Source: Streptomyces sp. f51 (GTDB lineage Bacteria > Actinomycetota > Actinomycetes > Streptomycetales > Streptomycetaceae). From it: a stretch of DNA of 64,000 nucleotides. Positions 57,439 through 64,000 of the stretch are shown one piece after another. Under the pieces are notes generated by a model. It searched no databases. It worked only from the letters and a program-made list of their open reading frames with translations, and was not told the DNA's origin. The first letter of the stretch is position 1, and the number at the start of each line of letters is the position of its first letter. The position numbers and the translations under genes are program-made. The stretch spans positions 5,179,001 to 5,243,000 of the forward strand of contig NZ_CP149798.1 of assembly GCF_037940415.1 (NCBI RefSeq). Reading direction: 5' to 3'.

Positions 57439-58132
57439 CCGCCGGGTCCGCCGGTCCGTCCGGCCGGGTACGCGTGAGCCCCGGCCGCGTGGCAGCCGGG
57501 GCTTGCGGGGTGTCGCGGAACGAATGGGGTGTGAACCGCGCCACCGGCGACAACCGTGGCCCGGGTCAATGGGTGGAGGTCGCAGACCCGACTATCGCAG
57601 ACGCGGGCCGACTGATCCAAAACAGCCCTCCGTCCCCCTCTCGGACCCGGGGTCCCCTGTGCGGCACCCTCGCCCGGAGCCCGGCGGGCCCGGGGCGGAC
57701 GCCGTCACCCGGAGTCCATGACCCCGTGGCGAATGCCGTGCCCCGCGCCCCTGTGGCCCCGGTGCGGGTGCCCGTTGAGCGTCATCCCGTGGTCCCAGGT
57801 GGGCGGCGTGCCCGCGCCTGTGGCCCGAGGCGGTGCTGTGTACGTCGGCCCGTGGCCCCGGGTGGGTGCCGTGCCCCGCGTTCCGTGGCCCCGGTGGGGC
57901 TGCTCGAGAGCGTCATCCCGTGGTCCCAGGTGGGCGGCGTGCCCGCGCCTGTGGCCCGAGGCGGTGCTGTGTACGTCGGCCCGTGGCCCCGGGTGGGTGC
58001 CGTGCCCGCGTCCCGTGGGGGATGCCTCCCCGTGTCCCGAAGCCCCGTGACCGAAAGCCGTGAAGCGACCCGCACCACCACCCAGGCGGACCAATCGCCG
58101 GTTTTTCGGCCGATTCACCCTTAAATGGTCCG
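57439..58132. other. 694-bp non-coding gap with repeat array
   Basis: Between the ATPase and deacetylase genes no coding frame is convincing. Frames stay open on both strands only because of GC content. The region 57724-58040 is a tandem repeat array (see separate entry); 57439-57723 shows nothing definite apart from GC-rich small hairpins. Confidence 0.6.
57724..58040. repeat. intergenic ~32-bp tandem repeat array with 131-bp higher-order repeat
   Basis: Units starting CCGTGG or CTGTGG occur at 57724, 57751, 57787, 57818, 57850, 57883, 57918, 57949, 57981 and 58013, a period of 31-36 bp. Superimposed is an exact 100-bp direct repeat, 57777-57876 and 57908-58007, offset by 131 bp (four units). 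Neither 32 nor 131 is a multiple of three, so a coding role is unlikely. Confidence 0.85.
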
Positions 58133-58972
58133 GTGACCACGCCCGCCGAAGACCCCGCAGCCTCCGCCCCGCCCCGGCGCGCTGCCCTGCTCACGGGACT
58201 CGCGCTCACCGCAGGAACCCTCGCCGCCGGAGTGACCGCGGGCTGTTCCGCCCCGCGAACCGCCCACGCCCAGAACCTCACGACCCCTCCGGCCGCGCCC
58301 AGCGCACCCCACGCCACGACGACCCGCGGAGCCCCCGCGCTCGCCCCCGTACCCCGCCGCTATCCCTCCCAGCCCCCCGAGATCACCCACGGCCCCCGCA
58401 CCCGTCCGTCCAAAGTGGCCCTCACCTTCCACGGACAGGGCGACCCCTCCGTGGCGAAGGCCCTGCTCGGCGAGGCCGAGAAGGCCGGCGCCCGGGTCAC
58501 CGTCCTCGCCGTGGGCACCTGGCTGGACGAGCACCCGGACCTCGCCCGCCGGATCCTCGACGGCGGCCACGACCTCGGCAACCACACCCAGCGCCATCTC
58601 GACATCAACGCCATGACGGAGGCGGAGGCGGCCGCGGAGATCCGCGGCTGCGCGGACCGTCTCAGGAAGCTCACCGGCTCGATCGGCACCTGGTTCCGGC
58701 CCTCCCGCAGCCCCCGGGCCTCCCCCCTGGTCCAGCGCCTCGCCCGCGACGCGGGCTACCCGCACACGCTCTCCTACGACGTCGACTCCCTCGACTACAC
58801 CTCTCCGGGAGCCGCCGCCGTCACCCGCAAGGTGCTGGCCGAGGTCCGTCCTGGCTCCGTCGTGAGCCTGCACTTCGGATACGCCGACACGGTCGCCGCC
58901 CTCCCCGCCCTTCTGCACGAACTCGACCGCCGCGGCCTCGGCGCGGTCACCACCACGGAGTTGCTGAGCTGA
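58133..58972 (+). CDS. polysaccharide deacetylase-like lipoprotein, altered motif 1
   Basis: A 279-residue exported protein of the NodB-homology (CE4) fold. The N-terminus PRRAALLTGLALTAGTLAAG resembles a twin-arginine signal, ending near TAGC, a possible lipidation site. The NodB domain spans about 95-275. The metal-binding HxxxH is intact (GNHTQRHLDI), but motif 1, normally TFDDGP, reads TFHGQGDP, and motif 3 is RPSRSP. The catalytic base is therefore displaced or missing. Its stop overlaps the next ATG by one base (TGATG), so it is coupled to the propeller lipoprotein. Related variants exist in actinobacteria; activity is uncertain. Confidence 0.85.
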   Translation: MTTPAEDPAASAPPRRAALLTGLALTAGTLAAGVTAGCSAPRTAHAQNLTTPPAAPSAPHATTTRGAPALAPVPRRYPSQPPEITHGPRTRPSKVALTFHGQGDPSVAKALLGEAEKAGARVTVLAVGTWLDEHPDLARRILDGGHDLGNHTQRHLDINAMTEAEAAAEIRGCADRLRKLTGSIGTWFRPSRSPRASPLVQRLARDAGYPHTLSYDVDSLDYTSPGAAAVTRKVLAEVRPGSVVSLHFGYADTVAALPALLHELDRRGLGAVTTTELLS

Positions 58973-60171
58973 TGCTGACGCCACCCTCCTCCCTGCGCCG
59001 CGCCCTGATCGCGGGCGCCGCCCTCACCACGTTCGCCGCCCTCGCGGGCTGCGGCGCCTCCTCCCAGAACCACGCGGACCAGAACCGCACCACCACCAAG
59101 GCGGCCGTCCCGCCGGCCCCCGTCAGAAAGCCGGCCGCCCAGGGCCTGCCCGGCATGCCACCCCTGCTCGACCCCTCGGACGTCTACGCCGCCGACCGCC
59201 CGAACCGGCTCTCCCCGGTGGTCAAGGACTTCCCGTCCCGGGTCTACGTGCCCAACACCAACTCCAACACGGTCTCGGTCATCGACCCGGCGACGTACAA
59301 GGTCATCGAGACGATCCCGGTCGGCGTCCAGCCCCAGCACGTCGTCCCCTCCTGGGACCTGAAGACCCTGTGGGTCAACAACGACCGGGGCAACACCCTC
59401 ACCCCCATCGACCCGAAGACCGGCGAGGCAGGCAAGCCGGTCGACGTGCACGACCCGTACAACCTCTACTTCACGCCCAACGGCAAGTACGCGATCGTGA
59501 TGGCCTCCCTCGACCGCGAGCTCGTCTTCCGCGACGCGCACACCATGAAGACCGTCAGGACGGAGCCGGTCAGCTGCTACGGCGTCAACCACGCCGACTT
59601 CTCCCCGGACGGCCGCTACTTCATCGTGTCCTGCGAGTTCAGCGGTGAACTCCTGAAGGTCGACACCGAGCGGATGAAGGTGATCGGCCAGCAGAAGCTG
59701 CCCTTCCACGGGGCGATGCCGCAGGACGTGAAGATCTCCCCGGACGGCAAGCGGTTCTACATCGCCGACATGATGGCCGACGGCGTGTGGGTCCTCGACG
59801 GCGACAAGTTCACCCGGCCGACCCTGCTGCCCACGGGCAAGGGCGCCCACGGCCTCTACGTCAGCCGGGACTCGCGCGAGATGTACATCTCCAACCGCGG
59901 CGAAGGCACCATCTCCATCTTCGACTTCACCCAGAACCGGCTCACCAAGAAGTGGCACCTGCCCGACGGGGGCAGCCCCGACATGGGCGGTGTCTCGGCG
60001 GACGGCAAGGTCCTGTGGCTCTCCGGCCGCTACAACTCGGAGGTGTACGCCATCGACACCCGCACCGGCCACCAGATCGCCCGGATCCACGTGGGCAGCG
60101 GCCCGCACGGTCTCGCCGTCTACCCCCAGCCCGGCCGCTACTCGCTCGGCCACACCGGCATCTTCCGCTGA
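58972..60171 (+). CDS. YncE-type beta-propeller lipoprotein
   Basis: A 399-residue secreted or lipid-anchored protein. The signal peptide (RRALIAGAALTTFAALAGC) has a good LAGC lipobox. After a linker (about 25-80) come seven-bladed propeller repeats of the YVTN/YncE type, for example RVYVPNTNSNTVSVIDPATYKVIETIPVG, AIVMASLDRELVFRDAHTMK, YISNRGEGTISIFDF and VYAIDTRTGHQIARIHVGSGPHGLAVYP. Such domains bind DNA, glycans or protein partners. Translational coupling to a deacetylase-like protein suggests the two act together at the cell surface, perhaps on a glycan. The exact ligand is unknown. Confidence 0.9.
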   Translation: MLTPPSSLRRALIAGAALTTFAALAGCGASSQNHADQNRTTTKAAVPPAPVRKPAAQGLPGMPPLLDPSDVYAADRPNRLSPVVKDFPSRVYVPNTNSNTVSVIDPATYKVIETIPVGVQPQHVVPSWDLKTLWVNNDRGNTLTPIDPKTGEAGKPVDVHDPYNLYFTPNGKYAIVMASLDRELVFRDAHTMKTVRTEPVSCYGVNHADFSPDGRYFIVSCEFSGELLKVDTERMKVIGQQKLPFHGAMPQDVKISPDGKRFYIADMMADGVWVLDGDKFTRPTLLPTGKGAHGLYVSRDSREMYISNRGEGTISIFDFTQNRLTKKWHLPDGGSPDMGGVSADGKVLWLSGRYNSEVYAIDTRTGHQIARIHVGSGPHGLAVYPQPGRYSLGHTGIFR

Positions 60172-60202
60172 CCCGTTCGGCAGAGGGCGCCGCGCGACCC
60201 GT

Positions 60203-60835
60203 TCAGCCGGGCAGCAGCAGCGCCTCCGCCCCCACCGGCCGATAGCCCGCCGCCAGGAACGCCCGCACACTGCGGGCGTTGCCCGGCGACACCTGCGCCC
60301 ACACCGGCTCCGCCGCGAGGTGCCGGGCGGCGGTCACCAGCAGCCGGCCAAGGCCCCGGCGCCGTACCCCGTCCGCCACCTCGACCGAGACCTCCAGCCG
60401 GCCGGCCACGCCACGGCCCAGCACCAGCACACCGCCGTCCGCGGCCCAGGCGCGCACCTCGTCGCGGCGCTCGCGCGCGTACGCGACGCGCGGGTGCTCC
60501 GGATCGGCGAGCTCCACCAGGCCGGGCGGCGCCCCGCCGGGCAGGGGTGTGCCCACCAGCAGCGCGTCCACCGTGTCGTGGGCGCGGCCCGTGCGGTCCA
60601 TCAGGGCCGTGAGGAAACGGGGGCTGAGCGGGGCGGCGAGGGGGTCGCTGCCGGCCGCCCGCAGCGCGGACCGCACCCACACCGGGTCCTCGTCCGTGAA
60701 GACGACCGAGTGCCCGGTGAGGGAGAGGACCCCCGCGTCCCGGTGCGAGGGCGCCGGGACGATCGTGGTGGCGCCGTCGGCCGGCGGGAAGACACCGCGC
60801 GCGGCCGCGTCGAGAAGGTCCCGCAAGATGTCCAT
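60203..60835 (-). CDS. GNAT-family N-acetyltransferase
   Basis: A 210-residue protein with a C-terminal GNAT domain: GRLEVSVEVADGVRRRGLGRLLVTAARHLA contains the acetyl-CoA pyrophosphate loop R-R-G-L-G-R near residue 165, and VWAQVSPGNARSVRAFLAAGYRPVG is motif B. The N-terminal 110 residues (LTGHSVVFTDEDPVWVRSAL onward) are a separate region often seen in actinobacterial GNAT proteins. AGGAG lies 6 nt before the ATG. It is convergent with the propeller gene, 31 bp apart. Substrate unknown. Confidence 0.88.
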   Translation of the reverse strand: MDILRDLLDAAARGVFPPADGATTIVPAPSHRDAGVLSLTGHSVVFTDEDPVWVRSALRAAGSDPLAAPLSPRFLTALMDRTGRAHDTVDALLVGTPLPGGAPPGLVELADPEHPRVAYARERRDEVRAWAADGGVLVLGRGVAGRLEVSVEVADGVRRRGLGRLLVTAARHLAAEPVWAQVSPGNARSVRAFLAAGYRPVGAEALLLPG

Positions 60836-60989
60836 CGCGTGCTCCTAGAGTCTCCGCCCCTGGAGGCGCCGGCCTCGCCGAGATCGGTCCGACGGTACTC
60901 GCCGCACTGCGCGCTCACCCGGACCGTTAATCTGACCCCCGTACACAGGCAGCAACACACGCAGTGATGCACGACGAAGGGGCGGATCG

Positions 60990-61202
60990 GTGGCCGACAT
61001 CGAGGAAGCACGCAAGCAGTTCGAGCGGATCGATACGGACGGTGACGGGTTCATCACCGCGGCCGAGTTCAAGACCGCTCTCGCCCAGGGGGGCGACTGG
61101 AACGTCACCGAGTCGGTGGCGGAGGCGATCATCGCCACCCGTGACCTCAACGGCGACAAGGTCCTCTCGTTCGACGAGTTCTGGATCCACCTGAACAAGT
61201 GA
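60990..61202 (+). CDS. two-EF-hand calcium-binding protein
   Basis: A 70-residue cytoplasmic calcium-binding protein. EF-hand 1 loop is DTDGDGFITAAE (residues 15-26) and EF-hand 2 loop DLNGDKVLSFDE (52-63); both have acidic residues at positions 1, 3/5 and Glu at 12, so both should bind Ca2+. Helices EEARKQFERI and FKTALAQ flank the first. GAAGGGG precedes the GTG start. Streptomyces have several such small calmodulin-like proteins (Cab family); I am not sure which this is, so give no symbol. It is monocistronic with a following hairpin, consistent with a role in calcium buffering or signalling in aerial growth. Confidence 0.93.
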   Translation: MADIEEARKQFERIDTDGDGFITAAEFKTALAQGGDWNVTESVAEAIIATRDLNGDKVLSFDEFWIHLNK

Positions 61203-61210
61203 CGCCCGCC

Positions 61211-61248
61211 GAAGGGGCGCCCACCGGTCTTCCGGAGGGCGCCCCTTC
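61211..61248 (+). terminator. terminator after EF-hand gene
   Basis: GAAGGGGCGCCC (61211-61222) pairs perfectly with GGGCGCCCCTTC (61237-61248), 8 bp after the stop. Confidence 0.85.
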
Positions 61249-61365
61249 CGCGTACGCGGCCCGCGCGAGGGCGGTCACCCGAACGCGTCATGTCCGGAAT
61301 AGCGCCCGCGTTCCCGGGGTTGGTGAGCCCATCAGGAGCATCACCTCCGGAAGGATCTGTCTCTC

Positions 61366-62028
61366 ATGAAGATCGGCATCATCGGCGCGGGCAACATCGG
61401 CGGCAATCTCACGCGGCGGCTCACCGCCGTCGGTCACGAGGTCTCCGTCGCCAACTCCCGCGGTCCCCGGACGCTGGGCGCGCTCGCCGAGGAGACCGGG
61501 GCGACCCCCGTCACGGTCGAGCGGGCGGCCGAGGGCGCGGACGTCGTCATCGTCACGATCCCGCTCAAGGCCGTGCCCGACCTGCCGGACGGCATCCTGG
61601 ACGGAGCCGCCGAGGGCGCCGCCGTCATCGACACCGGCAACTACTACCCCCGGCAGCGCGACGGCAGGATCGACGGGATCGAGGACGGCGGTCTCACCGA
61701 GAGCCGCTGGACCGCCCAGCAGCTCGGTCACACGGTGATCAAGGCATTCAACGGCACCTACGCGCAGGACATCCTGGACCGCGCCCGGCCGGCCGGCGCC
61801 CCCGACCGCATGGCCCTGCCGGTGGCGGGCGACGACGCGGCGGCGAAGCGGCGCGTGCGCGACCTGATCGAGGAGATCGGCTTCGACACCGTCGACGCCG
61901 GCGGTCTGGACGACTCCTGGCGCCAGCAGCCGGGCACCCCCGTCTACGGCCTCCAGGAAGGCCGCGACGCGGTGACGAAGGCCCTGGCCGAGGCGTCCCC
62001 GGAGCGGCAGGCGGACTTCCGCGGGTGA
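61366..62028 (+). CDS. NADP oxidoreductase, coenzyme F420-dependent type
   Basis: A 220-residue Rossmann protein of the F420:NADP+ oxidoreductase-like group. The N-terminal KIGIIGAGNIGGNLTRRL is the GxGxxG dinucleotide loop, and SVANSRGPRTL after strand 2 has the Ser-Arg pattern that favours NADP(H). VVIVTIPLKAVPDLP, AVIDTGNYYPRQRDG and VIKAFNGTYAQDIL match the family, and the C-terminus GFDTVDAGGLDDSWRQQPGTPVYG forms the cap. Whether F420 is truly the partner cannot be decided from sequence, as related proteins act on other substrates. AAGGA lies upstream; monocistronic between a hairpin and a convergent gene 25 bp away. Confidence 0.87.
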   Translation: MKIGIIGAGNIGGNLTRRLTAVGHEVSVANSRGPRTLGALAEETGATPVTVERAAEGADVVIVTIPLKAVPDLPDGILDGAAEGAAVIDTGNYYPRQRDGRIDGIEDGGLTESRWTAQQLGHTVIKAFNGTYAQDILDRARPAGAPDRMALPVAGDDAAAKRRVRDLIEEIGFDTVDAGGLDDSWRQQPGTPVYGLQEGRDAVTKALAEASPERQADFRG

Positions 62029-62053
62029 CCCGGGGGGCCGCATCACGCGATCG

Positions 62054-63226
62054 CTAGACCGCCTGCCTCAGCGTGTCCGCCGGAATCCGCGGGGCGTGCG
62101 GGTAGAGGGCGGCGCGGTGCTGGAAGGAGAGGATCTTCGGGTTCTGGACGACCCCGTCACGGATCTCGATGGCCTTGCGGACCGTGATGTCGGCGTCCCA
62201 GGCGGCGGGGCCGCTCATGACCTTGCGCAGGTAGGGGAGGAGCGCCTCGCTGATCTCCCAGGTGGCGGAGTTCCACAGGTGGGACGGGCTGTGATCCACC
62301 GCGTAGTAGTGGCAGCCCGCGCCGACGGTGGGCATGGGCTCGCCGAACGTGGTCGGGCGGGCCCAGGCGAAGCCCATGCCCTCGTCGCAGGCGACGTCGA
62401 TGAAGAACGTGCCCGGCCGGAACCGGGAGAGCTCCTCCTCGGTGACGAACGTGAGCGGCGCGTCGGTGTCCTGGAGGATGCAGTTGACGACGATGTCGAA
62501 CCCGGCCAGGTACTCCGCGAGCGGTACGGGTCCGGCCGGAGTGGAGGCCTGGAGACGTGAGGGGTCGCCCGGCTGCTCCTCGAAGTGGCCCATCACGACC
62601 GAGGGCATCGGCGAGGCCACCGCCGCGGCCTCGCGCTGGGTGAGCACCGTGACGTCGGAGACCCCCATGGCGCCCAGGCCCGTGACCGCTCCGCGTGCCG
62701 TGGCACCGAAACTGATGACCACCGCGCGGAGCCGGCGTCCGTAGCTGCCGGTCAGCCCCCCGAGTTGCAGGGCGTGCAGCACCGAGCAGTAGCCCGCGAG
62801 TTCGTTGTTCTTGTGGAACACGTGGACGCTGAAGGCGCCCGTGGAGGTCCAGTGGTTCATGGCTTCCCAGGCGATCAGCGTCAGCCGTCTGTCGATGCCG
62901 ATCTGGGTCATCTTCTCGTCCTGCACGCAGTGCGGCCATCCCCAGAGGACCTGGCCCTCGCGCAGCTCGGCGACGTCCTCGTGCAGGGGTTTGGGCAGCA
63001 GCAGGATGTCGCACTCGGCGACGAGTTCCTCGCGGGAGCGCAATCCGGCCACGAGGGGCCGCAGCGCGTCGTCGGTGACGCCGAAGCGCCGGCCGTAGCC
63101 CGTTTCGAGGAAGATCCTCTCGCGCACGTCAGGGGCGATCCGGTCGAGGTGGCCGGGGTGCAGCGGCAACCGGAACTCGTTCTCCTTGCGGGAGGAGGCC
63201 AGTACTCCGAGACTCATCAGACTCAT
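62054..63226 (-). CDS. alanine dehydrogenase-superfamily enzyme, carboxyethylornithine synthase-like
   Basis: A 390-residue protein of the alanine dehydrogenase/PNT superfamily. The N-terminal part has SLGVLASSRKENEFRLPLHP and ILLLPKPLHEDVAELREGQVLWGWPHCVQ, the substrate His/Lys region characteristic of N5-(carboxyethyl)ornithine synthase, which condenses ornithine and pyruvate with NADPH. The dinucleotide domain (about 175-310) starts at LRAVVISFGATARGAVTGLGAMG. It ends with PHAPRIPADTLRQAV. Family assignment is from memory of the lactococcal enzyme, so the substrate is tentative. A five-codon open frame overlaps its start. Coordinates of the start may be one base off. Confidence 0.82.
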   Translation of the reverse strand: MSLMSLGVLASSRKENEFRLPLHPGHLDRIAPDVRERIFLETGYGRRFGVTDDALRPLVAGLRSREELVAECDILLLPKPLHEDVAELREGQVLWGWPHCVQDEKMTQIGIDRRLTLIAWEAMNHWTSTGAFSVHVFHKNNELAGYCSVLHALQLGGLTGSYGRRLRAVVISFGATARGAVTGLGAMGVSDVTVLTQREAAAVASPMPSVVMGHFEEQPGDPSRLQASTPAGPVPLAEYLAGFDIVVNCILQDTDAPLTFVTEEELSRFRPGTFFIDVACDEGMGFAWARPTTFGEPMPTVGAGCHYYAVDHSPSHLWNSATWEISEALLPYLRKVMSGPAAWDADITVRKAIEIRDGVVQNPKILSFQHRAALYPHAPRIPADTLRQAV

Positions 63227-63240
63227 GTGGGGCGGCTCAT
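63223..63240 (-). CDS. possible 5-codon leader peptide overlapping the next gene
   Basis: Just upstream of the carboxyethylornithine-synthase-like gene the minus strand reads ATG AGC CGC CCC ACA TGA (MSRPT), preceded by GCAGGA, and its TGA overlaps the ATG of the larger gene. The larger gene lacks its own good ribosome-binding site, so reinitiation is possible. Very short, so low confidence. Confidence 0.2.
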   Translation of the reverse strand: MSRPT

Positions 63241-63356
63241 TTCCTGCCGGACGCGGTGTGCTCCGGCCTTGCCGTTCCCCGAGGGCGACGCCGCGACGGA
63301 TGGCGGCGTGCGAGGTGCGCTCGGTAAGGCAACCGTACTCCGGTCCCGGACGCCGA

Positions 63357-63388
63357 CCGCCCGCCGCTCGTTCGGGCCCGGCGGGCGG
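63357..63388 (-). terminator. terminator after muramidase gene
   Basis: CCGCCCGCCG pairs perfectly with CGGCGGGCGG across a 12-nt loop, about 60 bp past the GH25 stop. Position accurate to about one base. Confidence 0.65.
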
Positions 63389-63446
63389 GGAGGCGCCGGA
63401 GCCCCCGGGCGGGGACGCGCCGAAGCCTCCTGGGCGCCGCACATCC

Positions 63447-64000
63447 CTAGGCGCTGTTCGCCCACGCGCGGAGCGCGGCCTTGCTGCCGAAGTCCGCGAC
63501 GTCCCGGTCCACCGGATCGGCGGTGTACTGGTGGAAGCGCCACTTCGCCTGGATACGGGGCTCGCCCGCGCTCACGTAGTCGGCGATCCACAGACCGTCG
63601 CCGGCGTACGAGGTGGTGTCGATGTTCAGCCAGAAGTCCCGGTTCGTGTAGAGCACCACGCGGTTGTCGGGGCGCAGCTCCTTCACCTTCCGGATGAAGC
63701 GGTCCTTCTCCGCGTTGCTCGCGTGGGTGCCGTCGCCGGTGGTCTCCCAGTCGACGGCGAGCAGGTCACCCGCCCGCTCGGAGGCCTTTGCGACGAAGTA
63801 CTCGGCCTGGGCGGTGATGTCCCCGGGCCACAGGAAGTGGTAGAAGCCCACGACGCAGTCCGCATCGCGGGCGGTCCTCACCTGCGCGGTGAGTTTCGGG
63901 TTGACGTACGAATGGCCCTCCGTCGCCTTGACGAAGACGAAGGAGAGCCCGGCGGTGCCGTACGCGGACGGCTGGTAGGCGCTGACGTCGATGCCTCGCA
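63447..64000 (-). CDS. GH25 muramidase, N-terminal part outside the window
   Basis: The last 184 residues of a lysozyme-like glycoside hydrolase family 25 protein are visible; its 5' end lies beyond 64000. The visible part begins GIDVSAYQPSAYGTAGLSF and continues FVKATEGHSYVNPKLTAQV. It contains the GFYHF strand, the catalytic DWE motif in LLAVDWETTGDGTH and YTNRDFW, and ends in WRFHQYTADPVDRDVADFG, close to the end of the catalytic domain, so no C-terminal cell-wall-binding repeats follow. A signal peptide, expected for a secreted muramidase, would be in the missing part. The frame stays open to the edge. Confidence 0.9.
   Translation of the reverse strand, partial: RGIDVSAYQPSAYGTAGLSFVFVKATEGHSYVNPKLTAQVRTARDADCVVGFYHFLWPGDITAQAEYFVAKASERAGDLLAVDWETTGDGTHASNAEKDRFIRKVKELRPDNRVVLYTNRDFWLNIDTTSYAGDGLWIADYVSAGEPRIQAKWRFHQYTADPVDRDVADFGSKAALRAWANSA

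Noticed and set aside
57724..58040. CRISPR array
   Set aside because: Units are contiguous and related throughout; there is no alternation of constant repeats and unique spacers, and no cas genes.
57439..58132. Small repeat protein encoded by the array, on either strand
   Set aside because: Repeat periods (about 32 and 131 bp) shift frame between units, no ribosome-binding site precedes the frames, and openness is explained by GC content.

Overview
The window reads as chromosome from a Streptomyces or very close relative. GC is very high, coding strands have extreme third-position G/C, GTG and TTG starts are common, terminators are long GC hairpins without U-tracts, and gene content is typical of the genus. 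From memory, the order pyk2-ackA-pta-pfkA followed downstream by glgB-pep2-treS-glgE//glgP matches the SCO5423 to SCO5444 neighbourhood of S. coelicolor, so most of this is core chromosome rather than an island. I could not run a database search. No tRNA, rRNA, CRISPR array, insertion sequence or prophage was seen.

Layout. 1-6300 is central carbon metabolism: pyruvate kinase, the acetate kinase/phosphotransacetylase pair (translationally coupled) and a divergent ATP-phosphofructokinase. 6300-17300 holds regulators with their targets: an XRE regulator, a CitA/CitB-type two-component system facing a dicarboxylate symporter, a TetR/MFS divergent pair with three operator dyads, an AsnC/epimerase divergent pair, and a MerR-thioredoxin operon. 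A HelD-like RNA polymerase-associated helicase follows (17400-19700). 19770-32650 is the GlgE alpha-glucan pathway: TreS makes maltose from trehalose, Pep2 phosphorylates it, GlgE polymerises maltose-1-phosphate, GlgB branches the product and GlgP degrades it; a debranching enzyme, GlgX, lies at 50.6-52.9 kb. A secreted subtilisin is embedded between glgE and glgP. 32790-37400 has a DUF1990 protein and two tandem secreted thermolysin-type proteases.

37900-39260 encodes a secreted TNT-domain protein (predicted NAD glycohydrolase toxin) followed by a small acidic protein that may be its immunity factor. 39260-46840 is an operon of four ABC half-exporters forming two asymmetric pairs; in one pair a nucleotide site has lost Walker A on one subunit and the signature motif on the other. 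A divergent ABC-2 exporter with its own NarL-type two-component system follows (47000-50555). 53000-55700 has two paralogous L,D-transpeptidase lipoproteins. 55800-64000 holds an enoyl-CoA hydratase, an RsbW-like ATPase, an intergenic array of about 32-bp repeats, a degenerate polysaccharide deacetylase coupled to a beta-propeller lipoprotein, a GNAT enzyme, a two-EF-hand protein, an F420/NADP-type oxidoreductase, a carboxyethylornithine-synthase-like enzyme and the C-terminal part of a GH25 muramidase cut by the window edge.

The most distinctive observations are the asymmetric ABC pairs, the TNT toxin/putative immunity pair, the phased triple operator between tetR and its MFS pump, the MerR-type leaderless promoter of the thioredoxin operon, and the non-coding 32-bp repeat array with a 131-bp higher-order repeat.
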